64,000 bases of DNA from Ceratodon purpureus. Its lineage: Eukaryota > Streptophyta > Bryopsida > Pseudoditrichales > Ditrichaceae. The position numbers were made by a program, and so were the translations under genes. Positions 49,088 to 60,265 of this stretch are shown here, one piece after another (the first letter of the stretch is position 1; each line of letters opens with the position of its first letter). The stretch is taken from positions 13,414,858-13,478,857 of the forward strand of contig CM026423.1 of assembly GCA_014871385.1 (NCBI GenBank), in the 5' to 3' direction. The notes below the pieces were generated by a model. That model did not search any database. It had not been told where the DNA came from and saw only the letters and a program-made list of their open reading frames with translations.

Positions 49088-50010
49088 CCCCTAAGTGCCC
49101 AGGAAAGCCAAATTGGCTTTTTGCTGTTTCGGTCAGTCTAGATAAAGGGGTTAAAATTGATATTATTGCCTAAGATTTTTACTGGATGCTCCCTGTACTA
49201 CAAAGTGTATGTGGTAAAATTTGCAAAGCCAAATTCCAATTTTAAGACCTTCATCTAGAAATTTTAGGTTTCAAGTCCAAAACGGGCAGCTTAAAATTAG
49301 GCTTTTTAAAAAAATAAAATCTTGATCTATGTTCATAACCAAACCACCAATCATAAGAGACCCAAGTCAAAAAACATACCGATTTTACAAAGGCAGCCTC
49401 TAAAAATTACAAAGACAAGCTTCAATATTTTCAGTATTTTTTGAATTACTTCTTTCAAAATTCGTCAAAATTTGAGATTTTGGAATTTTTCAAAAATAAT
49501 TTTGATCCAAAATCAAAAAATTATAAAGGCACCTAACCACCGTTCAGATTTTTCTAAAACCAAATATACGTAACGTCATGCATGTTTTACTATATCAACG
49601 TTTTCAGACCTACTTCTAGCAAACAATTTTAATGAGAGCCAAAAAAAGGAAAAAGTCTCTCAAATTTCCCATGGAGGTACTCAACTTGATTACCTACATG
49701 GAAAAAAATATGGGCAAAATGTTTGGGGTAACAATCTTCAACTCCCCCTTTGCACCATTTTGACTATGTCATCTAGCCAAAGCCCAAAAAAAGTTTTGCT
49801 GCAACTTTGAATATTATAATCTCTAAGATGGTAAACATCCAACGGCTGAAAAGTTTATCAGTATTTCTAAAGAAGGTTTAGTACAAGATCTTACGGTTGG
49901 GTTTCTAAAACAAGAAAATTTGTTTGGTTCAAATCGTTATTTCTACAAGGTGGTCAAAAATCACTGTTTTGGAGGTTTTGAGACCAAAAACATGCTTGGG
50001 CACTTAGGGG
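49088..50010. mobile_element. non-autonomous piggyBac-like element (TTAA site)
   Basis: The ends CCCCTAAGTGCCCA and TGGGCACTTAGGGG are perfect 14-bp inverted repeats, flanked by TTAA at 49084-49087 and 50011-50014. This is the piggyBac target and terminal pattern. The 923-bp interior is AT-rich without a coding frame. A palindromic AAGCCAAATTGGCTT lies just inside the left end. Confidence 0.85.
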
Positions 50011-50569
50011 TTAACCCCCAACTGCCTGTGCCCGTAACCGTGGCTGAATGTGGCCTCCTGCACCTATGGCCGTGAAAAATCAATCAAGGCTCCTTGCATG
50101 AGCAGATTGAAGAAGTTTGAAGGATCTAACTTGTGGGGGGTGTAGAGGAACCATGATTGTATGTCTCTACAGTGATTGAAAGTGCAAAGAATGATTCAAT
50201 AATGCAAAAACTAAGATAGAATGTCGGAATAGAGAGTTGACCAAAGCAGGGCAGCAAGAGAAAATCTAATTTGGTGAAGTGAGATTCATGTACACGGTAG
50301 GATTAGAAGGTGGAAATCAAAGTCTAAATGTGTGAGGAGCTTTTGCAAAAAGAATCACTTGAAAAGCCATAATAGTCTAAGAGAAATCTGGCTTGCAATC
50401 TCAGCTACTCCAATGCACTCAAAACAGTTTCTAGATACAAACTCGTGTCTAAAACAAACCACACACATGAGAGACATGATCCAGGGAGTCTTACACAAAT
50501 GAGATTATATTAGAAAGCAAGTGGGGACGATGTTCAGTACACTTGTGCCAAAAATCACTCACAAATTAC

Positions 50570-51020
50570 CTTCAACTGCGACACACAGCCCATGTGCTGC
50601 GACACACAGCCCATGTGCTGCCCAGGGAGCCTGCTCGGCGTCAAGCTCACGGCGGGCCCCGGAATCGAGGGGGGCGGGCAGGCCATGGCCCAGCTCCCCT
50701 TCTGCCCATAATCGGTCCGCGCCCCTTGGGAGGCAAGCTCCTCCTCTGCCCGTGCGAGCTGGCTGTGCCCCGTCAGCGGAGAGCGGAGGCTGTCCTCCCT
50801 CGACCGTTTGACCCCGCCCCCCGCGAGCGCTGGCCAGCAAGCCTCGTGGCAGCCCCATGGCCTCCCCTTTTTCCGCGCCCAAAAGCGCGTCCACGCTGGC
50901 TGGGAAACCTGAGCAGCCTCCCTCCCTTGCGGTCCTCCTTCCCTCCAACGGATCTGCGCCTGTGCCTCCCCTTGCCCCTGCTTCGCTGCCCCCACCTTAC
51001 TGTATTCCACAGCGTTGCTC
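50570..51020. other. GC-rich patch inside the piggyBac region
   Basis: About 450 bases of very GC-rich DNA between AT-rich flanks, starting with a tandem duplication of ACACAGCCCATGTGCTGC (50581-50618). Frames are open on both strands, as expected from composition, and none resembles a known family. It may be an insertion. Confidence 0.4.
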
Positions 51021-52320
51021 AAAATTGCAACTCTGTTTTCATTGCTTGTTTTTTTTTTCTTTTTTTTCTTTTTTTTCTTTTTTAAATAATGGGAAGATCT
51101 TATACCCGTATTTAATTTAGAATTTATTTTCTAAATAAGGTTTTTATTACAATGATTCAGACAGAAGTTGCACTCTTCAGTTATGTAGGCTTGCAAAATA
51201 AATTTGCACATTACTTTCTAAACTTTGCAAGCAATTACATAGTCGCTTTATTATGGCATGATATGCTGAATAAGGTGTAAATTAGTGAAACCCACCCACC
51301 TCCCTTACACATGGCTTACTGGTAGTTACTCCAAACTTGAAGCTTACTTTACTTGGGGCTTACTACAAGCTTGAACTTTACTCTAGCAAGTCACTAATTT
51401 GTGACCATTTGATCTAGGTTAACCTTCATCTAAGGGTCAGAGATGATTGGACCAGCGAGGCTATTCCTGTCCATATAACAAACAAGTGAATCTCTAGAGA
51501 CTTCTTTGAGGGTATAAAACCTTGGGAGTTTCTTTGCCATATGCATCTGTTTACTTGTCTGCTTTGAAAGTAATTCTAGTTTGCTACATGTGTGTGAGAG
51601 ATTTTTAGAGCTTGTGAAGTTTTGGTATATGGTGGTGTGGAGCTGAAGCAAAGTGCAACATGGCTGAGTCTGGTGGAACTACTAGTCAGGTCCTCTAATT
51701 TATGATTGCAATTAGACTCTTTCATCTCTCCCTTTGATTTATATGTTTGGTGTAGGGTTTGATTTTTCTTGTGACTGCAATAACAAGCTGTAAAGGGCTG
51801 TTGACACCTTGTCTACAAACATAATCCTAACTGTGGTTCTGGTTGTGTTTATGGGGACAGGTGAGGTCCTTTACCTCTGGATTTTTCTTACTTTACTACA
51901 CCAACATTCAAGGGATGAGAAGATTTCTGGAGACTCAAACTATTTTGTGTTTGATCTTGTATTGTCAGTTTTAAGACAAACTTTTCTCTATTATTTGGAT
52001 TGTTTTGTCATACACTACTATATTGTAAGTAGTGTGTTGATTGAGAATTCTTTGGTGAAAAGCACTATGTGTCTATACTGGTAATTTGGAATCACAAGAG
52101 AGTGTACAGATTTGATTAGGTTTGAATTGAGAATGGGCTGATTGAGAATGAAATTTGGTGAGGAAGGTGATAAAAGTTGCCCTGTAAAGGGATGTCCCGC
52201 CCACCCACCCTTAGGGGTAGGGAAGTTTTTTTTTTTCCCCTCTTTTCAAATTCTATTGTCTATTATTTCCTAGCCTGTTTTCTTCTCTCCTCGAAAAACA
52301 TGGGGTATGCTTGCAAAAAT
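51021..52320. other. piggyBac 3' flank, no gene seen
   Basis: AT-rich sequence between the GC-rich patch and the transposase stop. ATGGCTGAGTCTGGTGG at 51660 in a good start context, followed by CAG|GTCC, could be a tiny first exon on plus. I cannot find further exons. Confidence 0.3.
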
Positions 52321-54731
52321 TCACCTTCTAAATGGACGATGAATGGAAAAATAGCATTCTCCCTTACAAATAAAGAGGCCTGCACATCCCGGGCAAGTCT
52401 TGTTCGTGCGGACTCCACAAACACAACACACCCGCCTCTTCTTTGATGTCAATGTGCCATGGGCTCGAGGGGCAAGTGGAAATAATGTTGAAGTGCACTC
52501 CCGTGGCCCAGGCATGCATGCACCTAATTGTTGAGCTAGCTGCATGTGAAAATCCAAATGGGTTAGAGGCTCTACCCCAAACCAATAAGACACCTCGGAA
52601 TGTATAATCCATGAATTGATGAAGGCGGTATCAAGCAAAAAATCCAGTACTCGATGCCACCACTTGTGGCTTTTAGAAAGCAAGGAGTAGGCCCCCCGCA
52701 ATTGATCTGCAACGTCAACCCCCCGCATCTCTCTTGTGTACTCAAGGTGGATGGGGGTGGTAGGGATCTTCTTCTTCTCCCCATCCACCAATCTAAAAAA
52801 CATGCAATTGCTTCCCCGATGGCAATTTTGGCAAGGCATGGGAGGATAAAAGCAAAACCGGCTTTTTATCCATCCATACTAGGCAACACAACTTGCCACT
52901 AGTATGAAATCGAAAATCACACCATCCTTGATGGTGTTTTGCATTTTCCACCTTGTTTGTCAAACAAGGTGGAAGCCCCTTGCGGTCTGCCCTAGCTGTC
53001 CCCGTAGCAAAAATCCCAGCATCTAAAAGATCGATGAATAAGGTAATGCTGGTAAAAAAATTGTCCATTACCACGAGGTGCCCCCGATGATGCAAGTCCT
53101 TCAACAAATGCTTCACCACATCTCCACCTTGTTTGCCCGCTCCTTTGCCACCACCCTTTGTCTTCTCACCATACTTTGTGCTTGCCCCAGTATAGATGTC
53201 AAAGTTGAGTACATACTTAGCTCGAGAATCTGCCAAAAACCCATACTTTGACACCAAATTTTGTAGGCTTTTTAGGCATGTATTGTCTTATAGGACAATA
53301 CTTCCCCTTGTACCTTATCATCGTCTCATCGACGGTTAATGCAGAATTCGGGTTCCACAATGCTACACATGCCTCCCGAACCTCATTTGCAAGCCACCTT
53401 ACTTTCCACACCTTATCATAGCTTGGATCATTTCTGTCACCCTCCCTTACAGAATCAGGGGTCAAGTGTAAACACCTGGTAATAGCCTCAAATCGATCTC
53501 TAGTCATCAAGGAAGAAATGATTGGACAATGGTATAAAATCTGGTCCCGTGACCAATATAGGCGTAGATTAGGCAAGTTTTTGAGTGACATAAACATACG
53601 GATGGATAAATAGCCCTCTAACTCCAAATGGGTCATTGGGATCCAATTTGTGCCACCTCTACAACTACCATCATCCTTTACCACCTCAGCTGCATAACGG
53701 TTGGTTTCCCTAGTAATTTTTTTCAAGATTGAAACAGGGAAAAATCTATGGAAAAGGGCCAAAGGTGATGGCACCTTGTCAAAATCAACCCTTACACCAG
53801 GCTGTGGACCAGAAAATGAGGTATCCTCGTGACTGTAAGACTCTACATTTGTGACCCAAGTCTCTTCACGAAACAGATCCTCTATGGAGCCTGGTTGAAT
53901 TTTTTTGGTTTTTTTGGTGCAGCTGCGCCCGTTCCACGGCCCCTGCCTCCTGGCCCCGCACTGTCTCCCACTGCGCTACCCCGCCCACGCCCTCCTCGTG
54001 ACCCCGGCCCACCGCGGCTGCCTCTGCCTCTACCCCTCCCCAAGACCCCGCCCACAGTTTCCCCTCCTTGCTCTATCTCTCCTCTCCCGCTCCCCCTCCC
54101 TCGCCCTCTCCCTCTACCCCGCCCTCTGCCGCGGATTGGAATCTCACTCCCCATCTCCTCCCCCGCTCTCAACTCGCCTTCGCTCACTCTCTCATCCCCT
54201 CCTCTCACCTCGCCGACCCTCACTCCCTCATCTCCGTCTCTCTGCGAATCCTCACGCTCAACTCCCATCTCTTCTCTCTCGCTCCCCACCCCCTCAGTCC
54301 GTCTCTCTCCCATCCCCACCCCCGCAGTCTCTCTCTCTTCCATCCCCACCCCCTCAATCTCGCTCTCTCCCATCCCCGCCCCCTCAGTCTCTCTCTCTCT
54401 CTCCGATCCCCCTGCCGCGACCTCTTCCACTGCCCCTCCCTCTACCTGCGCCTCCCCTTCCTCCCCCTCGTCGACCTCCTCGTGACCCCGGCCCACCCCG
54501 AATGCCTCTTCCACTGCCCCTCCCGCGCCCTCTGCCGCCCTCAACCTGTGAATCCGCGGCCTCCCCCTCCCTCGCAGTTTGCAATCTCTGCGCCCCACGC
54601 CCCCTTCCGGTTAATGTGACAAGCAATCCCCCGCCCTCTCCGTAAGCCATCTTCCCTCCCCCTTCCATGCAATCTTCTTGAACCACATCGTCGTCTGTCT
54701 CTGTCTCTGAATCTTCACTAGAACTATTCAT
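52321..54731 (-). pseudogene. piggyBac transposase (DDE_Tnp_1_7), four frameshifts
   Basis: The start is ATG 54731 (MNSSSEDSETETDDD), the usual acidic N-terminus. An unusually long Arg/Gly- and Glu/Arg-rich region follows (54650-53900, GRGRGRG runs). Then comes the catalytic core: LFHRFFP, the first Asp in LTVDETMIRYKGKY, the second in VVMDNFFTS, the third in GVDVADQLRGAYS. A C-terminal Cys-rich zinc domain (RRVCCVCG...CPGC...C) ends it. All three catalytic aspartates are present. The frame shifts at four places: near 54395 in a GA repeat, near 53900 in an A7 run, near 53245 in an A/T run, and near 52830. Most are at simple repeats, so slippage or sequencing error should be considered. The transposase normally excises and inserts the element at TTAA sites. 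Confidence 0.85.
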
Positions 54732-55513
54732 ATCTCTACCAATTTTTCTCACTGCTTGCTCATTTGTTCTGTTCGGGCTGTGTGTATGCAGGGGGTGGAG
54801 TCTCTGCAGAAGAGGATCTGGCAATCGTGGGGAAGTCTGATTCTCACCTAGTTCAAGCTCCCCGAGATGGCTCGAGCCTGCCCCCATGGGCGTGCGGAGG
54901 AGAGACTCATGCTGGCGTTCGTCGTAGCCGGCCGCCCCGCACCACCTGGCCTCGACCAACGTACCCATCTTGGAGTGTTCCCCCAACCTCTGCCTCTGCC
55001 CCTCCACCGCCGGGCGAAGAGGATCCGTTGCCGTTTGCGTACGCTGCAATGCGGCCATGGCCTGCCCCCGCTCCCCCGCCATTCTCTGTAGCTGCTGCGC
55101 CTGCTGCGAGCAGCGAGTAACTTCGCCCACCCCCATCGCCATTTTCAACCGTTGCCGCGCCGATTCTCCCTCGGCCTCGTCCTCCCACGTACCCATTCTC
55201 TGTCGAAGCTGCCCGCAGCGCCCACTTCCTCCTCCTACACGTGCACCTGCGCCTCCCGTCGGTTGTTGTGCGTGCCCACCTCCACCATTCGCATCTGGGA
55301 GGCCTCTTCCCCCTACGCAACCCGCCCAGCTCTTGCGCGCTGCGTCCTTGCGGCAGCATCTCTACGCGCCCCTCGCACCACTCTGCTTGGCCCCTGGTCG
55401 TCATTGCCGTGTCCATTTGCGATGAGGGGGGGCGGCCCCCCATTGAGCGTCCATGGGCGAATGATGGCAGGGGCCTGCCCTCGATTGGGGGAGGTGGCTG
55501 CATCCAGCCAGAT
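54732..55513 (-). other. GC-rich 5' region of piggyBac transposase
   Basis: GC-rich, with several overlapping open frames. The frame in phase with the transposase ATG stays open upstream to 55196 and includes a Gln/Arg/Ala-rich helix-like stretch. Another frame has ENG/GRGR-type repeats. It may hold the C-terminal exon of the upstream hypothetical protein. I cannot fix a structure. Confidence 0.3.
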
Positions 55514-55861
55514 TTAGGTCCGAAGTAGCTCGTTGAGCCAGGCATGGAATCCATCTTCCCTGCCTTCCTCTCGCCTCTCTTGCCACCCCAGGATTTGTGC
55601 TGTCCAAGGACGAAATGCGTAACGCAGGCCCCTGTTTGAGTCGTGGATCCGTGCCCACCTCCTTCCTACAAACCCAGGGAGCCTTCTCAGGTATGTTTCC
55701 TCCAAAAGCCCCAGTACTAGTGAGACTTGATAGTCGTTTGCCTCTTGCTCTGATCGCAGCCAATGCTCGATGGCTAAGGTATGCTCCTGCAAGTCTTGGG
55801 GTGGTGATGGTGGGGGAGGGTACCAATAGCGATGGCTAAATGCTGTGGATGCGTATGCCAT
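55514..55861 (-). CDS. hypothetical 115-aa protein upstream of piggyBac transposase
   Basis: An open frame runs from ATG 55861 to a stop at 55514. The sequence is of balanced composition: a Pro-rich start (YWYPPPPSPPQDLQEH), then a helical-looking region with Trp, Glu and Arg (WLRSEQEANDYQVSLVLGLLEE, RRWARIHD, FRPWTAQILGWQERRE). It reads like real protein rather than repeat translation. It is on the same strand, about 0.8 kb before the transposase and inside the proposed element borders. It could therefore be a second transposon protein, possibly continuing through an intron. No known family recognised. Confidence 0.4.
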   Translation of the reverse strand: MAYASTAFSHRYWYPPPPSPPQDLQEHTLAIEHWLRSEQEANDYQVSLVLGLLEETYLRRLPGFVGRRWARIHDSNRGLRYAFRPWTAQILGWQERREEGREDGFHAWLNELLRT

Positions 55862-57450
55862 TCCCCTTGTCTCACTACCGTTTTTTTTTGTGTTGGCTTG
55901 CAGTGACTTGGTCACCTCCTACTGTCACGATCTACCCCCCGTCTGCAAACCGATCCACTACTGCGACTGCTGCGCCTGCTGCCCCCTCACTCCCTCTGCC
56001 TCACCTCACAAGCCCCCCCTCCTCCCTCGTCATCCTTTTTTTTTTTTGTTTTCCCACCTTTGTATTCTATTCCCCACCCTTACCTCGATCTCACTCCCTC
56101 GCCCTGTTTCAGTTTTAATTTTCTCTCTTCCCTCACTCACCCTTCCCCCGCCCCCCCCTCGTTGATCTCCTTTTTTTGGTCTCTCTTGCAATCAGTCCCC
56201 CTCCCCTCGCACAGTCCTCTTTCCCTCGGTCTCAGTCTCACTCAATCTGTGATATGCTCTCCCTCCCCCCGTCAATTCCCTCCCCCTCACTTCCGACTCC
56301 CTCAGTCTCCTCCCTCACTCTCTCCCTGCTCTTCTCCACTCTTCCTTAGCAGCCCCCCTCCCTTGCTATTCCCCCCGCCCTCACTCGTCTTCTCCTCACC
56401 CACTCTCTCTCACCCTGACCACTCTCTCACCCTGATTTCTAATTCACTGCCGCCCTCCAGCGTCCCTCTAGTGTTCTCTCTCGGCACTCAGCAGCCTCTC
56501 AGGTACTACACTCACTCCTCGCTAACAATTCCTCGTTACTACAGGCTCCAATTCTCTCCCCCCTCGGCACTCACTGCTCACCACGATGGAAGATTACAGT
56601 AGATAGGAAGCCAGGCAGATTGCTACTTGTAATACACCCTTACCCCTCAATAATCTGTCTTGTTTTCCTACATACAATCTCTCAATTTCGAGATTCAATG
56701 TTCACCTTGTATCCCAATCCTTTCAATGTATACATGTTTGTGTGGATTTCAAGTGATGGCTCCCTTTACTTCTTCCTATTGCAAATGTCAGATGAATCCC
56801 TCTTTGGAGGCTGCCATCACTTTGTAGAATCTTTCCTCCTTGTGCAACTTGATTGCTTCTTGAATTGGAGGCTATGAGAATTACTTCCCTTGCCCCATTA
56901 TTGCTTTGTGGTTTTGGATGCTAAATGCTAGGCTGCATACAATGTTTGTTTACACATCTAGTTGCATTCAAGTTGCAGCCAAGCTTGTTTTTGAACCTAC
57001 TCTACTTTGAATGTGAGGGTGACATGTGGAAGAGGTTGTTGGGGAGGCTTGTTCCCTCCTCCACTGTGGCAGCCTATGTGGATGCACTTTTTTCGCACTC
57101 TTTAGCTGCCCCCACAAATACAAGCTGCCCCCCTCCAAATGCCCCACTTCTCGGTCATACTCCAAAAATTCCCCCGAACTCTGTTTTTTCACTTCCATTT
57201 CCACTGCCCTTGTACACCCTCTCAACTCAAGATTGAAAAAGTTGAGTGCGCGGTATTGAGCATTTCCACTTTGGAAGACTCTCAAAATTCACCATTGTAG
57301 AATTTTGATGTGAAAAAAAGTAATTTCGATAATTTACACCACCCAGAATTGAAAAAAAATTACCCGGATGAAAAATCGCGCACTGAATGACAGCTGCGAA
57401 CGGTCAAAGAATGAAATCGACCAGTTTTTGGTCGTTTCGGCGTTTAGGGG
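55862..57450. other. pyrimidine-rich right arm of the piggyBac element
   Basis: 55900-56600 is strongly CT-rich on plus (CCCTC and TCTCC words), giving long low-complexity frames without meaning. 56600-57450 is ordinary in composition and leads to the terminal repeat. The last 50 bases contain GACCAGTTTTTGGTC, a palindrome near the end. Confidence 0.4.
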
Positions 57451-58179
57451 TTAAGAGAAACCTCAAATTGCACCCCTGAAGTGGGAAGGAGTCAATTTTG
57501 ACACGTTTGGCAAGAGACCGACAAGAAATTTTAGGGCTTAAAATCGGAACTGTGGAAGAGGGAACGATCTCAAGCCTAGATTGGAACTAGGAAAGATTTG
57601 GTCAATGATTACCACTGGGCACACAGCAAAGTTTCAATTACACAATTCAAGTTGCAAAAACATGAAAGCCAAGAATCCATCCATCAAAATTACTTGATTG
57701 GTACTTTAAGACTAGGAATATTTCTAAAACTCTGCATCCTAGGTCTGTTCCCTGGACGACTCCAATACAATCAGCTTGGGAAATGTCAGCTCTACCTCAT
57801 GCAAGTACCCAGAGAATGCAATATATGGGCTGATTCCTCATCCTAGAAATTCGCCAAGTACAATTTCAGCAATAAACTTTGGGTCAAGCACTTCACATTG
57901 GAATTCCCAAAAATCAGCAGCAAAATTAAAAGCCAACTTTTATATATCCAAGTATGTGCCACCACGAGGGATTGAGTTTCGAGCGACTCCATAATTAGTG
58001 GTATTTCTCTAGCTGTAACCCCTCGACTATGCTATTTGACGACTTAATCTAAGTGGTTCTCGCTAACTCAACATCGTGAAAAAAGCTCAACGAGCCTAAC
58101 TTTCAGTCCCGGAAAGTGCTACTGACGCTTTGAACTCCAATTTCTGGACATCACCACAAGGTGCCATACAAAGCAATGT
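57451..58179. other. intergenic and OST1 3' flank
   Basis: No supported gene. It begins with the TTAA target copy of the piggyBac element and ends at the ribophorin I stop codon. Confidence 0.4.
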
Positions 58180-60245
58180 CTAGTCATCTAGTGAAGAGAT
58201 CAGACTAGACACTTCCTGCTTCAAACTTTCCAACTTTTCCTGGACAGGAGCGACACGAGAATCAATTTCTTTACTACTGAGCTTTCGCTCATAGGCATCC
58301 ACAATGACCATCTGCTTCTGCTGCAACTTTTCCACCATCTCCTTCTCTTTCTGCAACAAGGACTCCACCTTTGTCACAATGGCGGAGGGTTTTACCGAGG
58401 GAGTTTTGCCGGGGACAGACTTGACAGATGACTGAAGAGAGTCTGTGAGCATCTTCAAGTCCTTGGAAGTTCCCTTCCAAACTGCATCTGCTGCCTTACG
58501 TGCCGCTTTACAAGCAGCGATATCTCCAGTGCGTGTCACTTCTTTCAATGATGCATCTAGACGCTCTTCTGCTGCGCCACGAATAGACAGCACCTTCTGC
58601 AGCCTCTGGAGCACATCCATGACCTCATCGCGCTGGATCTGGGCTAGATAAGCTGAAGTCGACTTCGATAAGGTGAAATCAAAGTGGGTGTAAGCAATGC
58701 AGGAGGCAAAAAACGCAAAGAATGCCATCACCAGCATCAAAGGCTCGACCAACATTCCTAGTGACTTGAACTTGTAATAAACCTGGATAAACTTGAACTG
58801 ATGCTCCAAGATCGAGTTCTCCTTCACCACCACTGCGACTTTCCTTCCGACAGTGTCCAAGTACGAATACCTCCTCTCTTGCAGTTGCTCAGCAGCAAAA
58901 GGAACAGACACAGACATATCACTCGATCCTTCCGGAAGGATAACTTTGAGTACCAGCTTGTCAACCACAACATGGCTAAATGGGCTGCCAAAACTGATGT
59001 TGAGGTATCGAGAACCATCAGGAGCTTTGAACACCAAATCTTGAAGAGGAACACTGTATCCCAGTGTGAAGGCCACTTTCCAGCCACCGAAAAGCGGGTA
59101 TCGTGGCTCAAGTTCAAGCTCGGTCTTTCGGAAATCGGATCTCAAATGTGACGTAGAAATGTTACCAATATCATCCCGATAGTACACGGAATGGGCATTC
59201 ACAGGAAGCCTAGCCAGAAGATGCCGGAAGGCGGATACTCCACTCGCACCAGGCCTGGCCTGATACTCAAACCTCGAGAAACTACCCTTGAGACGAGCCC
59301 CCTTATTGGCAAGCTTGTAATACTCCGTGATATACACATTGCCCCAGTGCGAAATTTCCACTTCCCTCACCAATTCCTCCGCCACTGCAAAAGGCTGATT
59401 ATTCTCAAAATGCAGCGTCACAGGCTTGCTCTTCAAAGCCTCTACGCTCTCATACGGCCCATACCGAACCTCTGTATCCATCACCTTGGTCGGAGCCACC
59501 TTCGTAAACGACTCAAGTCTGGAGCTTGGAAGCTGAAATGTAGTAGTTTGCACCTTAACAGGATACGGCGACAGAATATACGCACTGTCATCATAAGTCA
59601 CGAGCTGCACGTCCGACTGACTAATCTCCTCCGGAAAAGGCTTCATCTGGTGAACAAGAGCCACATAACTCTCGAACGAAACAACCTCCCCCTGCTTGAG
59701 CGCCTTCGGCAACGGAAACGTGTACAACGTCACTGATCCTTGCTGCGAAACATCCGTCTCCGTCACAAACACTCCAGGCGCATTCTTCCCTTTCCCCTTA
59801 ACCACAATCTCCAGAAACGCCAACCTCTCCACTTGAGCTGAACTCAACGCCAACTGTACCTCCGTCGCCAGCTCCACCCCTGTATTCTCCACCTTCCACG
59901 CCGTCGACACCCTCACCACCTGCGTCAACAGATCCACCTACAACCAACCCAAACCCCGTCAACCTCCCCCCAAACCCTCCCCACCAAACCCTAATCCCCA
60001 AAACCCACCCCAATTCAACAACCCTACGCTTACCGACACTCAATCCACCACGGCAACTACGATCGGAACCCTCCAAAACCATCACCACACTCCAAACATC
60101 AACATCCAAACAACAAACACCGCAACCAACTCAATCTCACCTTGCGATCGGCTCGGATGACATTGAAGCTACCCCCAGCAGCAGCAGAACCGAGGCTGGA
60201 GCAGGCAACGAGCAGCAGAACCAGGAGCGCCATGGCCCTAGCCAT
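58180..60245 (-). CDS. OST1: ribophorin I, oligosaccharyltransferase subunit 1
   Basis: Two exons, 60245-60141 and 59937-58180, joined in phase 0, giving 620 residues. This is a non-catalytic subunit of the ER oligosaccharyltransferase complex that N-glycosylates nascent proteins. It starts with a signal peptide (MARAMALLVLLLVACSSLGSA). The large lumenal ribophorin I domain follows, with LYTFPLPKAL, the GPYESVEA segment and SHWGNVYITEYY. One membrane helix lies near residues 428-450 (EPLMLVMAFFAFFASCIAY), then a cytosolic Lys/Glu/Leu-rich coiled coil to the C-terminus. Exon 2 begins with a GTG valine codon right after the TAG acceptor. ATG 60245 is the first in frame; the next Met (60233) in the same signal sequence is possible. 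The motifs are intact and the length is normal. Confidence 0.95.
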
Positions 60246-60265
60246 GGCGAGGCGAGGCGAGGCGA
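60246..60265 (-). repeat. (TCGCC)4 directly before the OST1 start codon
   Basis: Four perfect GGCGA units on plus, i.e. TCGCC on the coding strand, abut the ATG of ribophorin I. A length change would alter the 5' leader but not the protein. Confidence 0.9.

Larger units (their letters stand above)
50015..57450 (-). mobile_element. large piggyBac element (proposed borders)
   Basis: The right end is clear: GGCGTTTAGGGG followed by TTAA (57451-57454). Read inward on minus it is CCCCTAAACGCCGAAACG. The left end is proposed at 50015, where CCCCCAACTGCC follows the TTAA shared with the small element; 9 of the first 12 bases match. An alternative left end is 49088, which matches 11 of 14 and would make the small element internal. 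The interior encodes the piggyBac transposase and a possible second protein, both on minus. At about 7.4 kb it is long for the superfamily. Confidence 0.5.

Noticed and set aside
49088..49150. A 63-bp mini element between TTAACCCCTAA and AAAGGGGTTAA
   Set aside because: The inner TTAA is not matched in the collinear copy at 47171 and the match is short; probably chance.
50521..51085. Long frames on both strands in the GC-rich patch
   Set aside because: Open in several frames at once, as expected for GC-rich DNA; no family match or splice context.
53829..54645. Pro/Ser/Leu-rich plus-strand proteins
   Set aside because: Antisense of the Arg/Gly/Glu-rich piggyBac N-terminal region; low-complexity shadows.
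56060..56602. 180-residue Ser/Pro/Leu-rich frame
   Set aside because: Arises from the CT-rich tract; no conserved motif.
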